From the NCBI GenBank assembly GCA_003545655.1, contig DODJ01000036.1, positions 1 through 10,938 of the forward strand: a stretch of DNA of 10,938 nucleotides. Reading direction: 5' to 3'. A program made the translations under genes and the position numbers. Shown here one piece after another: positions 1-9,800 of this stretch; position 1 is the first letter of the stretch, and every line of letters starts with the position of its first letter. The notes beneath the pieces are model-generated. The model searched no databases. It saw only the letters and a list, made by a program, of their open reading frames with translations, and had not been told where the DNA came from. Source of the DNA: Candidatus Saccharimonadota bacterium (lineage in GTDB: Bacteria > Patescibacteriota > Saccharimonadia > Saccharimonadales > Saccharimonadaceae).

Positions 1-236
1 GTACGAGAGGACCGGGGTGAACGTACCTCTGGTGTATCGATTGTGGCCACCTGCTGCATTGTCGAGTAGCTATGTACGGTTTTAGATAAGCGCTGAAAGC
101 ATATTAAGCGCGAAACTGACCTCAAGATTAGATTTCCCTACGAGGACACAGAAAGAATATCTGTTTGATAGGTGCAAGGTAGAAGTGCAGTAATGCATGC
201 AGCTGAAGCATACTAATAGTCCCATCGCCTTTTTAT
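1..236 (+). rRNA. rrl: 23S ribosomal RNA, 3' end (partial)
   Basis: This is the last part (domain VI) of large-subunit rRNA. The window opens inside the sarcin-ricin loop, whose universal sequence GTACGAGAGGACC is at 1-13; this loop binds elongation factors. The conserved 3' segment TACTAAT is at 211-217, and the mature end is expected about 20 bases later. The exact 3' end is estimated, because the 5' strand of the closing helix lies outside the window. The gene is followed on the same strand by 5S rRNA, the usual bacterial order. No break or intron is visible in the part seen. Confidence 0.95.
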
Positions 237-243
237 GTCCTTA

Positions 244-294
244 TCATCAATGTGAATTCCTTCCGTTACAGGGTGAAATTCACGGCGGTGATGA
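244..294 (+). other. Hairpin in the 23S-5S spacer (likely processing stem)
   Basis: An outer stem TCATCA (244-249) with TGATGA (289-294) encloses an inner stem GTGAATT (252-258) with AATTCAC (277-283). Because it starts a few bases after the 23S end, a role in pre-rRNA folding or RNase cleavage is plausible; that role is inferred. No tRNA gene is visible in the spacer. Confidence 0.5.
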
Positions 295-405
295 GGTAGA
301 CTTAACGAGTAATTGGTGAGAATCAATAATTTTCATCAGAGAGCGTCAATTTTTAAGCGTTCTTACAGCAAGCATCGATACAATAGTGATATTGGCATCG
401 AAGCA

Positions 406-458
406 AGGTTTTAGACCCACTGATTTTGTTATATCAGCGCAAAGCGTCTTTAAAACCT
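406..458 (+). other. Hairpin immediately upstream of 5S rRNA
   Basis: AGGTTTTA (406-413) pairs with TAAAACCT (451-458). GAC (414-416) then pairs with GTC (446-448) after a two-base bulge, and a small inner stem CTGAT (420-424) with ATCAG (433-437) sits at the tip. It ends about three bases before the 5S gene, so a 5S-maturation stem is the likely role (inference). Confidence 0.5.
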
Positions 459-461
459 TAC

Positions 462-570
462 TTCGGTGCCCATGGCGCTGAGGAAATACCTGTTCCCATT
501 CCGAACACAGAAGTCAAGCTCAGTAGCGGCGATTATACTGCCACAAGTGGGAAACTAGCACGGTGCCGAA
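462..570 (+). rRNA. rrf: 5S ribosomal RNA
   Basis: This encodes the small RNA of the large ribosomal subunit. The core CCATTCCGAACACAGAAGTC (496-515) is the characteristic 5S loop region, and GTGGGAAACTAG (547-558) matches the usual 3' arm. The ends were set by the closing helix: TTCGGTGCC at 462-470 pairs over nine positions, two of them G-U, with GGTGCCGAA at 562-570. The resulting length of about 109 bases is slightly short but within the bacterial range. It is co-transcribed with the upstream 23S gene and followed at once by a terminator. Confidence 0.95.
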
Positions 571-574
571 TTAT

Positions 575-611
575 AAAAAGGACTTCCGAATAGGAGGTCC
601 TTTTTCTTTTT
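575..611 (+). terminator. Intrinsic terminator of the rRNA operon
   Basis: A 13-bp stem runs from 575-587 (AAAAAGGACTTCC) to 593-605 (GGAGGTCCTTTTT), with one T-G pair and a five-base loop GAATA. A T-rich run continues to 611. This is a textbook Rho-independent terminator five bases after the 5S gene, and it separates rRNA transcription from the ATPase operon. Confidence 0.93.
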
Positions 612-639
612 AATTCTATAAAGCAAGTCCCTAAAATAC

Positions 640-668
640 TTTCTATTTTTAGGCGTAAGCGCTATACT
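640..668 (+). promoter_or_regulatory. Putative promoter of the F1-ATPase operon
   Basis: A -10 element TATACT is at 663-668. Seventeen bases upstream is a weak -35-like TTTCTA (640-645, three of six consensus positions). It lies after the rRNA terminator and before the first gene, where a promoter is needed. Transcription would begin near 675 and give a leader of about 58 bases. The strength and exact -35 are uncertain. Confidence 0.45.
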
Positions 669-680
669 AATAGTGGTTAC

Positions 681-724
681 AGGGGGCACTCCCCTTGAAG
701 TAAATGGAAACAAAAGAGTGAGGA
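681..724 (+). promoter_or_regulatory. Leader hairpin and ribosome binding site of the ATPase operon
   Basis: In the leader, AGGGG (681-685) pairs with CCCCT (691-695) around a five-base loop. Further on, AGGA (721-724) lies eight bases before the GTG start at 733 and supports that start. The hairpin has no T-run, so it is not a terminator. Any regulatory role is unproven. Confidence 0.4.
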
Positions 725-732
725 AATAAAGG

Positions 733-1398
733 GTGGTCGAATATCTGCTTGCGATTGTATTAGTTATAGGTGCGGTACTTATTACCTCGGCTGGATATTT
801 TGCGGTTCGCAAACTCATTATTGATCATACCGAACTCCTTCAAAATCAAGCTCAAGTTCTTGCCGAGGCGAAGCAGGAGGTTCGCGCTGAATTACACCAG
901 AAAGCAAGCGAACACTTCGAGAAAACAGTCGAGCAGAATGTAGAATATATCAAGAAAGACCTTCGCCAGACAAGTGAGGCGCTTAACGGGTATGTACGGG
1001 CTCAGTTCGACTCGGCGCTCCATCACGAAATACGCACTTTTAAGGATTCATCAGAAGATATCGGCAAGGTGTCTCGTGGTGCACTTTCGAAATTGCACGA
1101 TGATATTGCCGCTGAACAATCGGCGGTTATCAACTCGTTCAAAGAGGAACAAAAAGCCATCTTGGATGATTTGAAAAAGCAACATGCGGTGCTCGCCGAG
1201 TCTATCGAACACCTCGTAGCTAAAGAGGCCGATCGTCGTATTGAGCAATTTCAAGCCGAGATGGCGCGTATCGTCACCGCCTATGTACATGAAGCTCTTG
1301 CAGACACTCTTGATGTAGAGGCTCAGATGCCATATATACTTGACTCACTTGAAGAGAATAAGCCGGCAATTATAGAGGATATTCGTCGTGTCGCATAG
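733..1398 (+). CDS. atpF: F-type ATPase subunit b-like peripheral stalk protein
   Basis: This is the likely peripheral-stalk (stator) subunit, which holds the alpha3-beta3 head against rotation. What is visible: one hydrophobic N-terminal membrane helix (about residues 3-24), a basic Arg-Lys just after it (26-27), then a long, charged, almost proline-free helix to about residue 200, as expected for a b-subunit coiled coil. The 221-residue length is well above the roughly 156-170 of classical b subunits, so the stalk may be longer. Sequence similarity to known b is weak; the call rests on shape and on its place before delta and alpha. The start is GTG at 733 with AGGA eight bases upstream. The a and c genes that usually precede it are missing. 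Its 3' end overlaps the delta gene by 11 bases. Confidence 0.8.
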   Translation: MVEYLLAIVLVIGAVLITSAGYFAVRKLIIDHTELLQNQAQVLAEAKQEVRAELHQKASEHFEKTVEQNVEYIKKDLRQTSEALNGYVRAQFDSALHHEIRTFKDSSEDIGKVSRGALSKLHDDIAAEQSAVINSFKEEQKAILDDLKKQHAVLAESIEHLVAKEADRRIEQFQAEMARIVTAYVHEALADTLDVEAQMPYILDSLEENKPAIIEDIRRVA

Positions 1399-1870
1399 TG
1401 ATACTGTAGCACTTCCTGAATCGGTAGTAACAAAGGCAGATCTGTCTCGTCTTATCCGTGAGGTTGAAGAATACAGCGAGGTGGCGTATCAGGCGGAAGT
1501 GCGTGGTAGTACAGCTCCAAGTGTCCACTATGCAAGCCCAGCCCTTCAATTTCTTGCTCGCCAACAGGAGGGTATACTTAACTCAAGGCAAGCGCGACAT
1601 ACCCTACTCGACCAACTCCATACACTTCAAGGGGTGGTTATACCAGTTCATGTAGGGTTTGCATCGCAACCGTCTATAAAAGCACTACAGCAACTTGTTG
1701 TTTGGTTTCGAAAGAATGTAGATCCTAGTATCGTTGTTCAAGTAGGGGTTGACCCTTCTATTATTGGTGGGTGTGTTGTGCGCACTACAAATAGGGTATT
1801 TACCTTTACCCTTGCCGAAGCTCTTCGTTCGTCGCAGACGGCACTTGCAAAAGAGGTGGCTGCACTATGA
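1388..1870 (+). CDS. atpH: F-type ATPase subunit delta-like protein
   Basis: This is the likely subunit that links the top of the F1 head to the peripheral stalk. The clearest family feature is near the C-terminus: Asp-Pro-Ser-Ile-Ile-Gly-Gly followed by a Val-Val-Arg strand (about residues 122-132), matching the D-x-S-[LIV]-[LIVMA]-G-G-x-x-[LIV]-R pattern of delta/OSCP proteins. The N-terminal helical domain is poorly conserved, and the protein (160 aa) is slightly shorter than the usual 175-180. The GTG start at 1388 lies inside the end of the b gene, with GAGGAT at 1375-1380 as ribosome binding site. The TGA stop overlaps the alpha start in an ATGA, indicating translational coupling. Confidence 0.8.
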   Translation: MSHSDTVALPESVVTKADLSRLIREVEEYSEVAYQAEVRGSTAPSVHYASPALQFLARQQEGILNSRQARHTLLDQLHTLQGVVIPVHVGFASQPSIKALQQLVVWFRKNVDPSIVVQVGVDPSIIGGCVVRTTNRVFTFTLAEALRSSQTALAKEVAAL

Positions 1871-3300
1871 GTATAACCAGTCAATTTCAAGAACTCGTTA
1901 GCGATGGGCGCCCAGTCGGGGAGGTGATCGCTGTTGATAAATTCTTCGTTAAAGTAAAGGGCCTTCATCCTATAAGTGCACAGTCGCTCATTTTATTTGA
2001 GGATGGGACGACAGGGTATGTACGTGCGACAAATAGCGAATACGTTTCCGTGTTTTCCATGGGAACAACTCCGCCTCGGGTGGGCACCGTTGCGGTTCGC
2101 TATAGCGATGAGCTTACCACCGGGGTGGGTGAACCATTGCTTGGACGCGTACTTTCGCCAACAGGACAACCCCTTGACGGCAAGGGTCCTGTAAAAAACA
2201 CAACAGAGTGGCCAGTATTTAAAGATGCGCCAGCGATTCATGAGCGATTAGGACTATCTGACTTACTAGAAACAGGGGTTACGATGGTTGATTCACTGTT
2301 CCCAGTTGTAAAAGGTCAGCGACTCGCGATTATTGGTGATATGAAAGTGGGTAAGTCGACGCTTGTTGCCCAAGTAGGCCTCAATCAAAAAGACACAGAC
2401 ACTGTTGTAATTTATGCACTAATAGCTAAGCGTCAGGCGGATATCGACGAACTCGTATCGACACTTGATAAAAACGGTGCCCTAAAAACCTCAATTGTAA
2501 TTGCTACAACAATATTTGACTCTCTCGTAACGAGTTACCTCGCCCCGTATATTGCCTGTGCGATAGGCGAATATTTTTGGCAAGAGGCTGGTCGCGATGC
2601 AGTTGTAGTATACGATGACCTTACTTCGCACGCACAAATTTATCGGGAAATATCCTTAGTGGCGGGTACAAATCCCGGCCGTGATTCATACCCTGGTGAT
2701 ATCTTTTATATTCACTCAAGCCTCCTCGAACGTGCCGGCCGCCTCCATGTAAACAAGAAGACCCTTACGGCGTTACCAGTAGTACTTGCTGCAGGGGGTG
2801 ATATTACCGCCTACATGCCAACAAACATCATTTCTATCACCGATGGGCAGTGGATTCTTGACAGTGAAGTCTTTAAGGATGGCTTACGACCTGCTGTAAG
2901 CTCTTCCCTGAGCGTTACGCGTGTAGGTGGGCGCGGGCTTGATAATAGGCAGAAAGACGTCACAGGACGCGTCTTACGGGCTCTTACGGCATATCGGCAG
3001 GCCCTAGAGTATTCCCACTTCGGTGCTGAGCTTTCTGAGGCAACACGTAATGATCTTCGAATCGGTACGCAACTAAAGGCGGCGCTTAACCAGCTCCCAG
3101 GTGAAACGATGCCGTTGTACGCACAACAACTGCTGCTCGAACTCATTCTTGACTCTCCATCAACAGAGACATTACCTCCCATGGATGTTCTAAAACAACA
3201 GTCAATTCATCTTGCAAGCAAACTCACCGATAAGCGGTTAAAGTACGAAGATATATTGAAGACTTTTAAACAACACCATACTAATAAGGGGGCGAAATAA
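1867..3300 (+). CDS. atpA: F-type ATPase subunit alpha
   Basis: This is the non-catalytic nucleotide-binding subunit of the F1 hexamer, which supplies the arginine finger to the catalytic site. Domains in order: N-terminal beta barrel (about 15-85), nucleotide-binding domain with the P-loop GDMKVGKS (157-164), Walker B YDDLTSHA (249-256), the SYPGD-x-FY-x-HS stretch (274-284), and the helical C-terminal domain from about 365. The finger Arg352 is present in SVTRVG (349-354). Changes from typical alpha: Lys160 where most have Gln in GDRQTGKT, Lys188 in place of the usual Gln of the IGQK segment, and a changed loop before PGRDSYPGD. At 477 aa it is shorter than the usual 500-510; the N-terminus that binds delta is about ten residues short. 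It overlaps the delta gene by four bases. Confidence 0.97.
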   Translation: MSITSQFQELVSDGRPVGEVIAVDKFFVKVKGLHPISAQSLILFEDGTTGYVRATNSEYVSVFSMGTTPPRVGTVAVRYSDELTTGVGEPLLGRVLSPTGQPLDGKGPVKNTTEWPVFKDAPAIHERLGLSDLLETGVTMVDSLFPVVKGQRLAIIGDMKVGKSTLVAQVGLNQKDTDTVVIYALIAKRQADIDELVSTLDKNGALKTSIVIATTIFDSLVTSYLAPYIACAIGEYFWQEAGRDAVVVYDDLTSHAQIYREISLVAGTNPGRDSYPGDIFYIHSSLLERAGRLHVNKKTLTALPVVLAAGGDITAYMPTNIISITDGQWILDSEVFKDGLRPAVSSSLSVTRVGGRGLDNRQKDVTGRVLRALTAYRQALEYSHFGAELSEATRNDLRIGTQLKAALNQLPGETMPLYAQQLLLELILDSPSTETLPPMDVLKQQSIHLASKLTDKRLKYEDILKTFKQHHTNKGAK

Positions 3301-3302
3301 CC

Positions 3303-5487
<2,185 letters not shown>

Positions 5488-5488
<1 letters not shown>

Positions 5489-5766
5489 TGAGTCAGGCAC
5501 AAGATATCACCGAATCGGAGAAATCCATGGCCGTAAAAGTGTTTTCACCTCGCGAAGTGTACTACGACGGGGTAGCCGAGAGCTTTACGGCTGCAAACGA
5601 GACAGGTCGATTTGATATTCTTCCGCTTCACCATAGTTTCATTACCCTTCTTACACCAGGGGTAATTAGCATAGGCATAGAAAAAAACAAGAAAAAAGAG
5701 ATCGAAATTAGCAAGGGTCTGTTACGAGTAAAGAACAATCAAGTGGTTGTGTTTCTTGATGTGTAA
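5488..5766 (+). CDS. atpC: F-type ATPase subunit epsilon, N-terminal domain only
   Basis: This is the likely rotor-foot subunit that sits with gamma on the membrane ring. About 79 residues match the epsilon beta-sandwich: a V-F-S-P-R-E-V-Y-Y-D-G opening, then G-R-F-D-I-L-P-x-H-H-S-F, which corresponds to the usual G-E-x-G-I-x-P-x-H-A-P-L, and TLLTPGVISI. The C-terminal helical hairpin that can inhibit the enzyme is absent (92 aa against about 130-140), as in some other phyla. The GTG at 5488 overlaps the beta stop (TAGTG). An internal ATG at 5527 has its own good ribosome binding site and fits the family start better, giving 79 aa. No clear intrinsic terminator follows. Confidence 0.87.
5517..5529 (+). 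promoter_or_regulatory. Internal ribosome binding site and alternative ATG of epsilon
   Basis: GGAG (5517-5520) lies six bases before ATG 5527. Starting here gives a protein opening MAVKVFSPREV, which lines up with typical epsilon N-termini. The upstream GTG 5488 would add 13 mostly polar residues (SQAQDITESEKS) not normal for the family, although GGGAG at 5475-5479 could serve it. The true start cannot be settled from sequence alone. Confidence 0.5.
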
Positions 5767-5894
5767 TAAACATCATTACTTTATTCGTAAGCAGCCTTCC
5801 ATCTGTTATTATTTACGATAGTTCGATCGTACGATGCAAATATTTGATGATATAAAAACAACGAGTATTCTGCAGGTGTAGAGCAACAAAAAAG

Positions 5895-5903
5895 TTATCC
5901 ACA
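5895..5903 (+). promoter_or_regulatory. Consensus DnaA-box sequence
   Basis: TTATCCACA is an exact match to the strongest DnaA binding box. It is single: no second perfect box was seen in the gap, so an origin of replication is not supported. It lies about 40 bases upstream of the -35 of the next promoter, where it could be a regulatory site, or it could be chance. Confidence 0.4.
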
Positions 5904-5911
5904 GGTTTGTA

Positions 5912-5940
5912 TATTTTGTGTTCATTTATTGTTCAAAATA
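5912..5940. promoter_or_regulatory. Inverted repeat abutting the -35 (possible operator)
   Basis: TATTTTG (5912-5918) and CAAAATA (5934-5940) form a 7-bp inverted repeat with a 15-base spacer, ending one base before the -35 hexamer. Two direct copies of GTTCA (5920-5924 and 5931-5935) lie inside it, 11 bases apart, about one helical turn. This is a plausible protein-binding site; AT-richness makes chance possible. Confidence 0.35.
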
Positions 5941-5941
5941 C

Positions 5942-5970
5942 TTGTGCTTATAGAGGTGACTGAGTATAAT
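5942..5970 (+). promoter_or_regulatory. Putative promoter of the surface-protein unit
   Basis: A perfect -10 TATAAT is at 5965-5970. The -35-like TTGTGC at 5942-5947 is at the ideal 17-base spacing. Transcription would start near 5977, giving a leader of about 45 bases before the GTG at 6022. It would drive both the 259-aa protein and the fibre gene. Confidence 0.65.
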
Positions 5971-6021
5971 TTTACCTAGAAGTGACTTGAAACAAACACG
6001 TCATAGAAAACAGGTAGCATT

Positions 6022-6801
6022 GTGGTAAATGGATATCGACAAATTAGGCTAGGAGTGTACTCCGCTGTAAGCGCGGGAGTACTCCTTTTGCTATCGGTAA
6101 CTACTCCGATTGCTGCCGCCTACACCGGGGCTGAGTACCCCACGACCGCTACTTGGTCGACGGGAAGTGTTGTCTCGGTTAACGATTCGGGAGATGTCGT
6201 GGCCGCATCGCTTGCAGCAACTAACTATCTTGGCGTGGTAACTCAACAGATAGATGCTACGACAGTGGAAGTGGCGGATAGCGGCGCTGTCTCAGTCCTT
6301 GTTACTGATGCGGCTGGCGAGATAGCAAGTGGGACACGCTTAGGGCTTTCCGAAATTGCTGGTATAGCCGGTGCCTGGACAGGTGGGGTAGCTATAGGGG
6401 TAGCTCAAGCAACTCCGACAGATTGGCGGGAAGCAACGCTTAGTAACCAAGCTTCAGCTAAAGTGACGACGGTGCAAGTACAACTGCTCACCGACGGCGC
6501 TGCCAGCGACACCTCAGCAATAAGCGCATTCTTTGCTGCGGTCGACCGAACCGCCGCTGGTATAGCAGGCAAGCCGGTGGATACGTGGCGTGTCGTGACG
6601 GCGCTGCTTATTGGGCTTGGCGGTCTTATTCTTTCATTCGGACTACTATTTGTTTCAAGTAGAGAAAGCTTTTTCTCTATGGGGCGTAACCCAATGGCAA
6701 GCAGGATTATTATGGGTGGGTTATGGAAGATAGTATTTTTAGCTGTGGGTATTATGCTTATTACGCTTGCCGCTGCGTACCTGATTGTGAGGATAGGGTA
6801 G
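6022..6801 (+). CDS. Secreted/membrane protein with a C-terminal c-subunit-like hairpin
   Basis: I do not recognise a named family for the whole protein. It has a signal peptide (basic start, hydrophobic 12-33, Ala-Ala-Ala before a possible cut at 33/34), then an external, Ala/Thr/Val-rich, probably beta domain to about residue 190. Two membrane helices follow (191-212 and 237-256), joined by a short loop with GRNP at 221-224. Arg214, Arg222, Arg228 and Lys236 place that loop in the cytoplasm. Helix, cytoplasmic R-[NQ]-P loop, helix is the plan of F0 subunit c, but no Asp or Glu lies in the second helix; Val242 is about where the ion-binding residue would be. The start is GTG with AGGTAG at 6012-6017. 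It stands upstream of the fibre gene with one base between them, so the two are probably co-translated and work together, for example as anchor and fibre (inference). Confidence 0.85.
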   Translation: MVNGYRQIRLGVYSAVSAGVLLLLSVTTPIAAAYTGAEYPTTATWSTGSVVSVNDSGDVVAASLAATNYLGVVTQQIDATTVEVADSGAVSVLVTDAAGEIASGTRLGLSEIAGIAGAWTGGVAIGVAQATPTDWREATLSNQASAKVTTVQVQLLTDGAASDTSAISAFFAAVDRTAAGIAGKPVDTWRVVTALLIGLGGLILSFGLLFVSSRESFFSMGRNPMASRIIMGGLWKIVFLAVGIMLITLAAAYLIVRIG

Positions 6802-6802
6802 C

Positions 6803-9800
6803 ATGAACCGTAAAGCCCTGCTTCCAATCGCTATCTCCTTAGGAGTTTTTACGGTTATTTTTGCCGTGGTTGCATTGTTCTTGTGGAATGCTAGTCAGAA
6901 CACCGTATCAAATGCGCCATCGTCACAAACGAGTGTGTCGACGGTTGCCGAACTTCCGGAACTTGAGGTCGATGATACGCCACTTGCAACGGGACGTCAG
7001 GTAATTGGTGGAGACCTTCGTGTAAGTGGAAACGTTTCAATTATTGATGGGTTGACGAGTTCGTCTTTACAGCTTACGCCACTTTCTAGTCAAACTACCT
7101 TGCAGGCGGGACAGCTTTATACGAGTAATGACAATAACCTGTATTACTACAATGGGCAAACGAGTGCGAATATTAGTGGCGGCTTGTCGGCGGCGCAAGT
7201 AGATATTGCCCAGCTACAGGCAGACACAGCGCAGCTACTTACGCAGCCCGAGGCTGTAGTGACACTCCAAGGACAATCAGGAAATGTAGTGCTCACGGGC
7301 ACTTCGGGTATTACCATTTCAGGTACAACTATTAGTAACAGTGGAGTGCTTACTGTCCAGGGTCGTGCGGGCAATGTGCAGTTTGTTGGTGCAAACGGTA
7401 TATCGGTTTCGGGAACTACTATCACAAACACGGGAGTGACAAGCCTTGGGGGTGAATCGGGCGCACTTGCTGTCGGAAATGGGCTTTCGGTAAGCGGCGG
7501 TACATTAGTGAACACAGGAATTACTCAGATTATTTCTAACAGCGCTGACCTCATTGTCTCGAATACAGGCGGTGGGGTATATACCATTAGTTATGCGGGC
7601 TCGGGTGCAGGGGGCACGGTCGCGTTAGCGCCACTTGTTGCGCAGGAGGATTCTAGTGATAATGCCTCGATCGCATTTAACAAAACGGGTGCGGGAAACC
7701 TTATACAGCTATCTACCGGCACGAGTGCGAGTAATAAATTTGTCGTTGATCAAACGGGTACCATTATTAATGGAAGTATTAACTTTAGCCAAGTAACGGG
7801 TGTGCCAAGTTTAGTAAATTCCATTGCCGGCTTAACAGGTACTATTGGGCTAGGAGCGGGCTTGTCGGTAAGCGCCGGACAGCTTGTAGCTACAACATCT
7901 GTAAACAATTTAGTGGGTACAGCCAACCAAATAAATGTTACCGGTAGTGGTACACTTACACTTTCGTTGCCACAAAACATTGCGACAACTTCATCGCCAA
8001 CTTTTGCTGGCCTAACACTTACAAATGCACTTTCAATTGCCAATGGTGGTACAGGTGCTGTTACACCGGGTGGCGCTCGTACCAACCTTGGTGCAGCGGC
8101 AAGTGGGGCAAACAGCGATATTACTTCATTATCGGGGCTTACTACAGCACTCTCGGTTGCTCAGGGGGGTACGGGCACAACAAGCTTAACGCAAAATGGG
8201 GTACTTATTGGGAATGGTACATCTGCGGTAACAGCGCTGACATCCTCAGCGCCAAACCAATGTCTTGTTTCTAGCGCTTTGGGTGAGCTAAGCTTTTCAT
8301 CATGTCCGGGTGCTGGTGGAGTGACAAGCCTTAATAGTAAAACAGGCGCAGTTACAATTGCCGGTCTTGATCCAACAAGTATTGATTCTACGGGTGCGTC
8401 AATTATTATTAGGGACGCATCAGCAAGCGTAAAAGGTCTTGCGTCATTTAACGGCACTAACTTCGCAGTCCTGAATGGAAGTGTAAACACTGTACAGGAT
8501 ATTAATATCGGTGCGGCGCCAACTTTTGCGGGCCTTACCCTAACGTCTGCGCTTAGCGTTGCTAATGGTGGTACGGGGCGAACCTCTTTTGCGACAAATG
8601 GGGTGCTTTTGGGGCAAGGAACAGGGGCGCTTACTTCTGTAAGTACAACTACTGCCGGCCTTTGTCTAGTGTCGGGTACCGGAGGTAGTCTTAGCTTCTC
8701 TACCTGTCCAGGTGCCACGGGCGTAACAAGTCTTAACGGGCTTACCGGGGGGCTAACACTCGGCGTTGTAACGGCTTCAAGCCTTTCGCAGGTGGGAAGT
8801 ACGATCACTATTAATGATGCAAGCGAGGTAATTAAGGGGCTTGCGGCATTTAACGAGGAAAATCTCACAGTGACAAATGGGGTAGTAAATACTATTCAGG
8901 ATATTAACACGGGCGCTACGCCAACCTTCGCTGGTCTTACCTTAACCAGTGCGCTAGATGTAGCAAGCGGTGGTACCGGACTTAGCACAATATCTGCTAA
9001 CAGTCTTCTTATAGGAAATGGTACAAATGCGCTATCTACTCTCAGTACAACCGTAGCTGGTCAATGTCTTGCTTCGGGAGTTGGTGGGGTGCTATCGTTT
9101 GTTACGTGTCCAGGGGCTGAGGTGGTAAATACCTTAAACGGCCAATCGGGCGCGGTGTCAGTTACCGCTGTAGACCCAACGAGCATTGATACAGCCAGCG
9201 GCGTAATTACTATTAAAGATGCATCGTACACTACAAAAGGTCTCGCGTCATTTAATGGAAGTAACTTTAGCGTGCTTGACGGTGCAGTAAATACGGTGCA
9301 GAACATCGGTACGACAGCAAGCCCAACCTTTGAAGGGCTTTCGTTGACGACTGCCTTAGGGGTTGCCAATGGGGGTACTGGAGCGACAAACTTCGCAGCA
9401 AACGGAGTGCTTGTTGGGCAAGGCGCATCTGCGGTTACAACGGTGGGGGCTTCTGCGGAAGGCCAGTGTCTTATTTCTGGAAGCGGTGGGTACCTTTCCT
9501 TTGCGACCTGTCCTGGTTCAACAGGGGTAGTAAGCGTGAACGGCCTTGTAGGCGCATTGACGGTACGTGGGGTAAGCGCTGCAAGTGTACTATCTTCGGG
9601 TACTACGGTAACTATTCAAGATGCTTCAGATACCGTTAAAGGTCTGGCCTCATTTAACACTACTAACTTCACCGTTACGAATGGTGCAGTGAATACTGTT
9701 CAGGATATTACTATAGACGCAACACCAACCTTTGCAGGCCTATCGCTTTCAAGCCCGCTTGCGGTAAGTAGTGGGGGTACGGGGCGTTCAAGCTTCACGC

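Larger units (their letters stand above)
5767..6021. other. Intergenic region between the ATPase operon and the surface-protein unit
   Basis: These 255 AT-rich bases have no supportable gene. They hold only a weak hairpin after the epsilon gene (TAA-CAG at 5788-5794 with CTG-TTA at 5803-5808, no good T-run), a perfect ten-base palindrome ATCGTACGAT (5826-5835), a DnaA-box sequence, an inverted repeat and a promoter, listed separately. Without a strong terminator, some read-through from the ATPase operon into the next unit is possible. Confidence 0.6.

Noticed and set aside
237..461. tRNA gene in the 23S-5S spacer
   Set aside because: No cloverleaf with a T-arm GTTCGA-type motif and acceptor stem could be drawn; the spacer is explained by two hairpins.
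555..818. Minus-strand open frame of 87 codons over the 5S end and terminator
   Set aside because: It crosses the 5S 3' end, the terminator, the ATPase promoter and the start of the b gene, and has no recognisable features.
5767..6021. Replication origin
   Set aside because: Only one perfect DnaA box was seen, with no cluster of boxes and no dnaA, dnaN or rpmH nearby.
6050..6086. Inverted repeat of AGGAGT and ACTCCT in the signal-peptide coding region
   Set aside because: It lies inside the coding sequence, has imperfect arms and no T-run; the protein frame explains the sequence.
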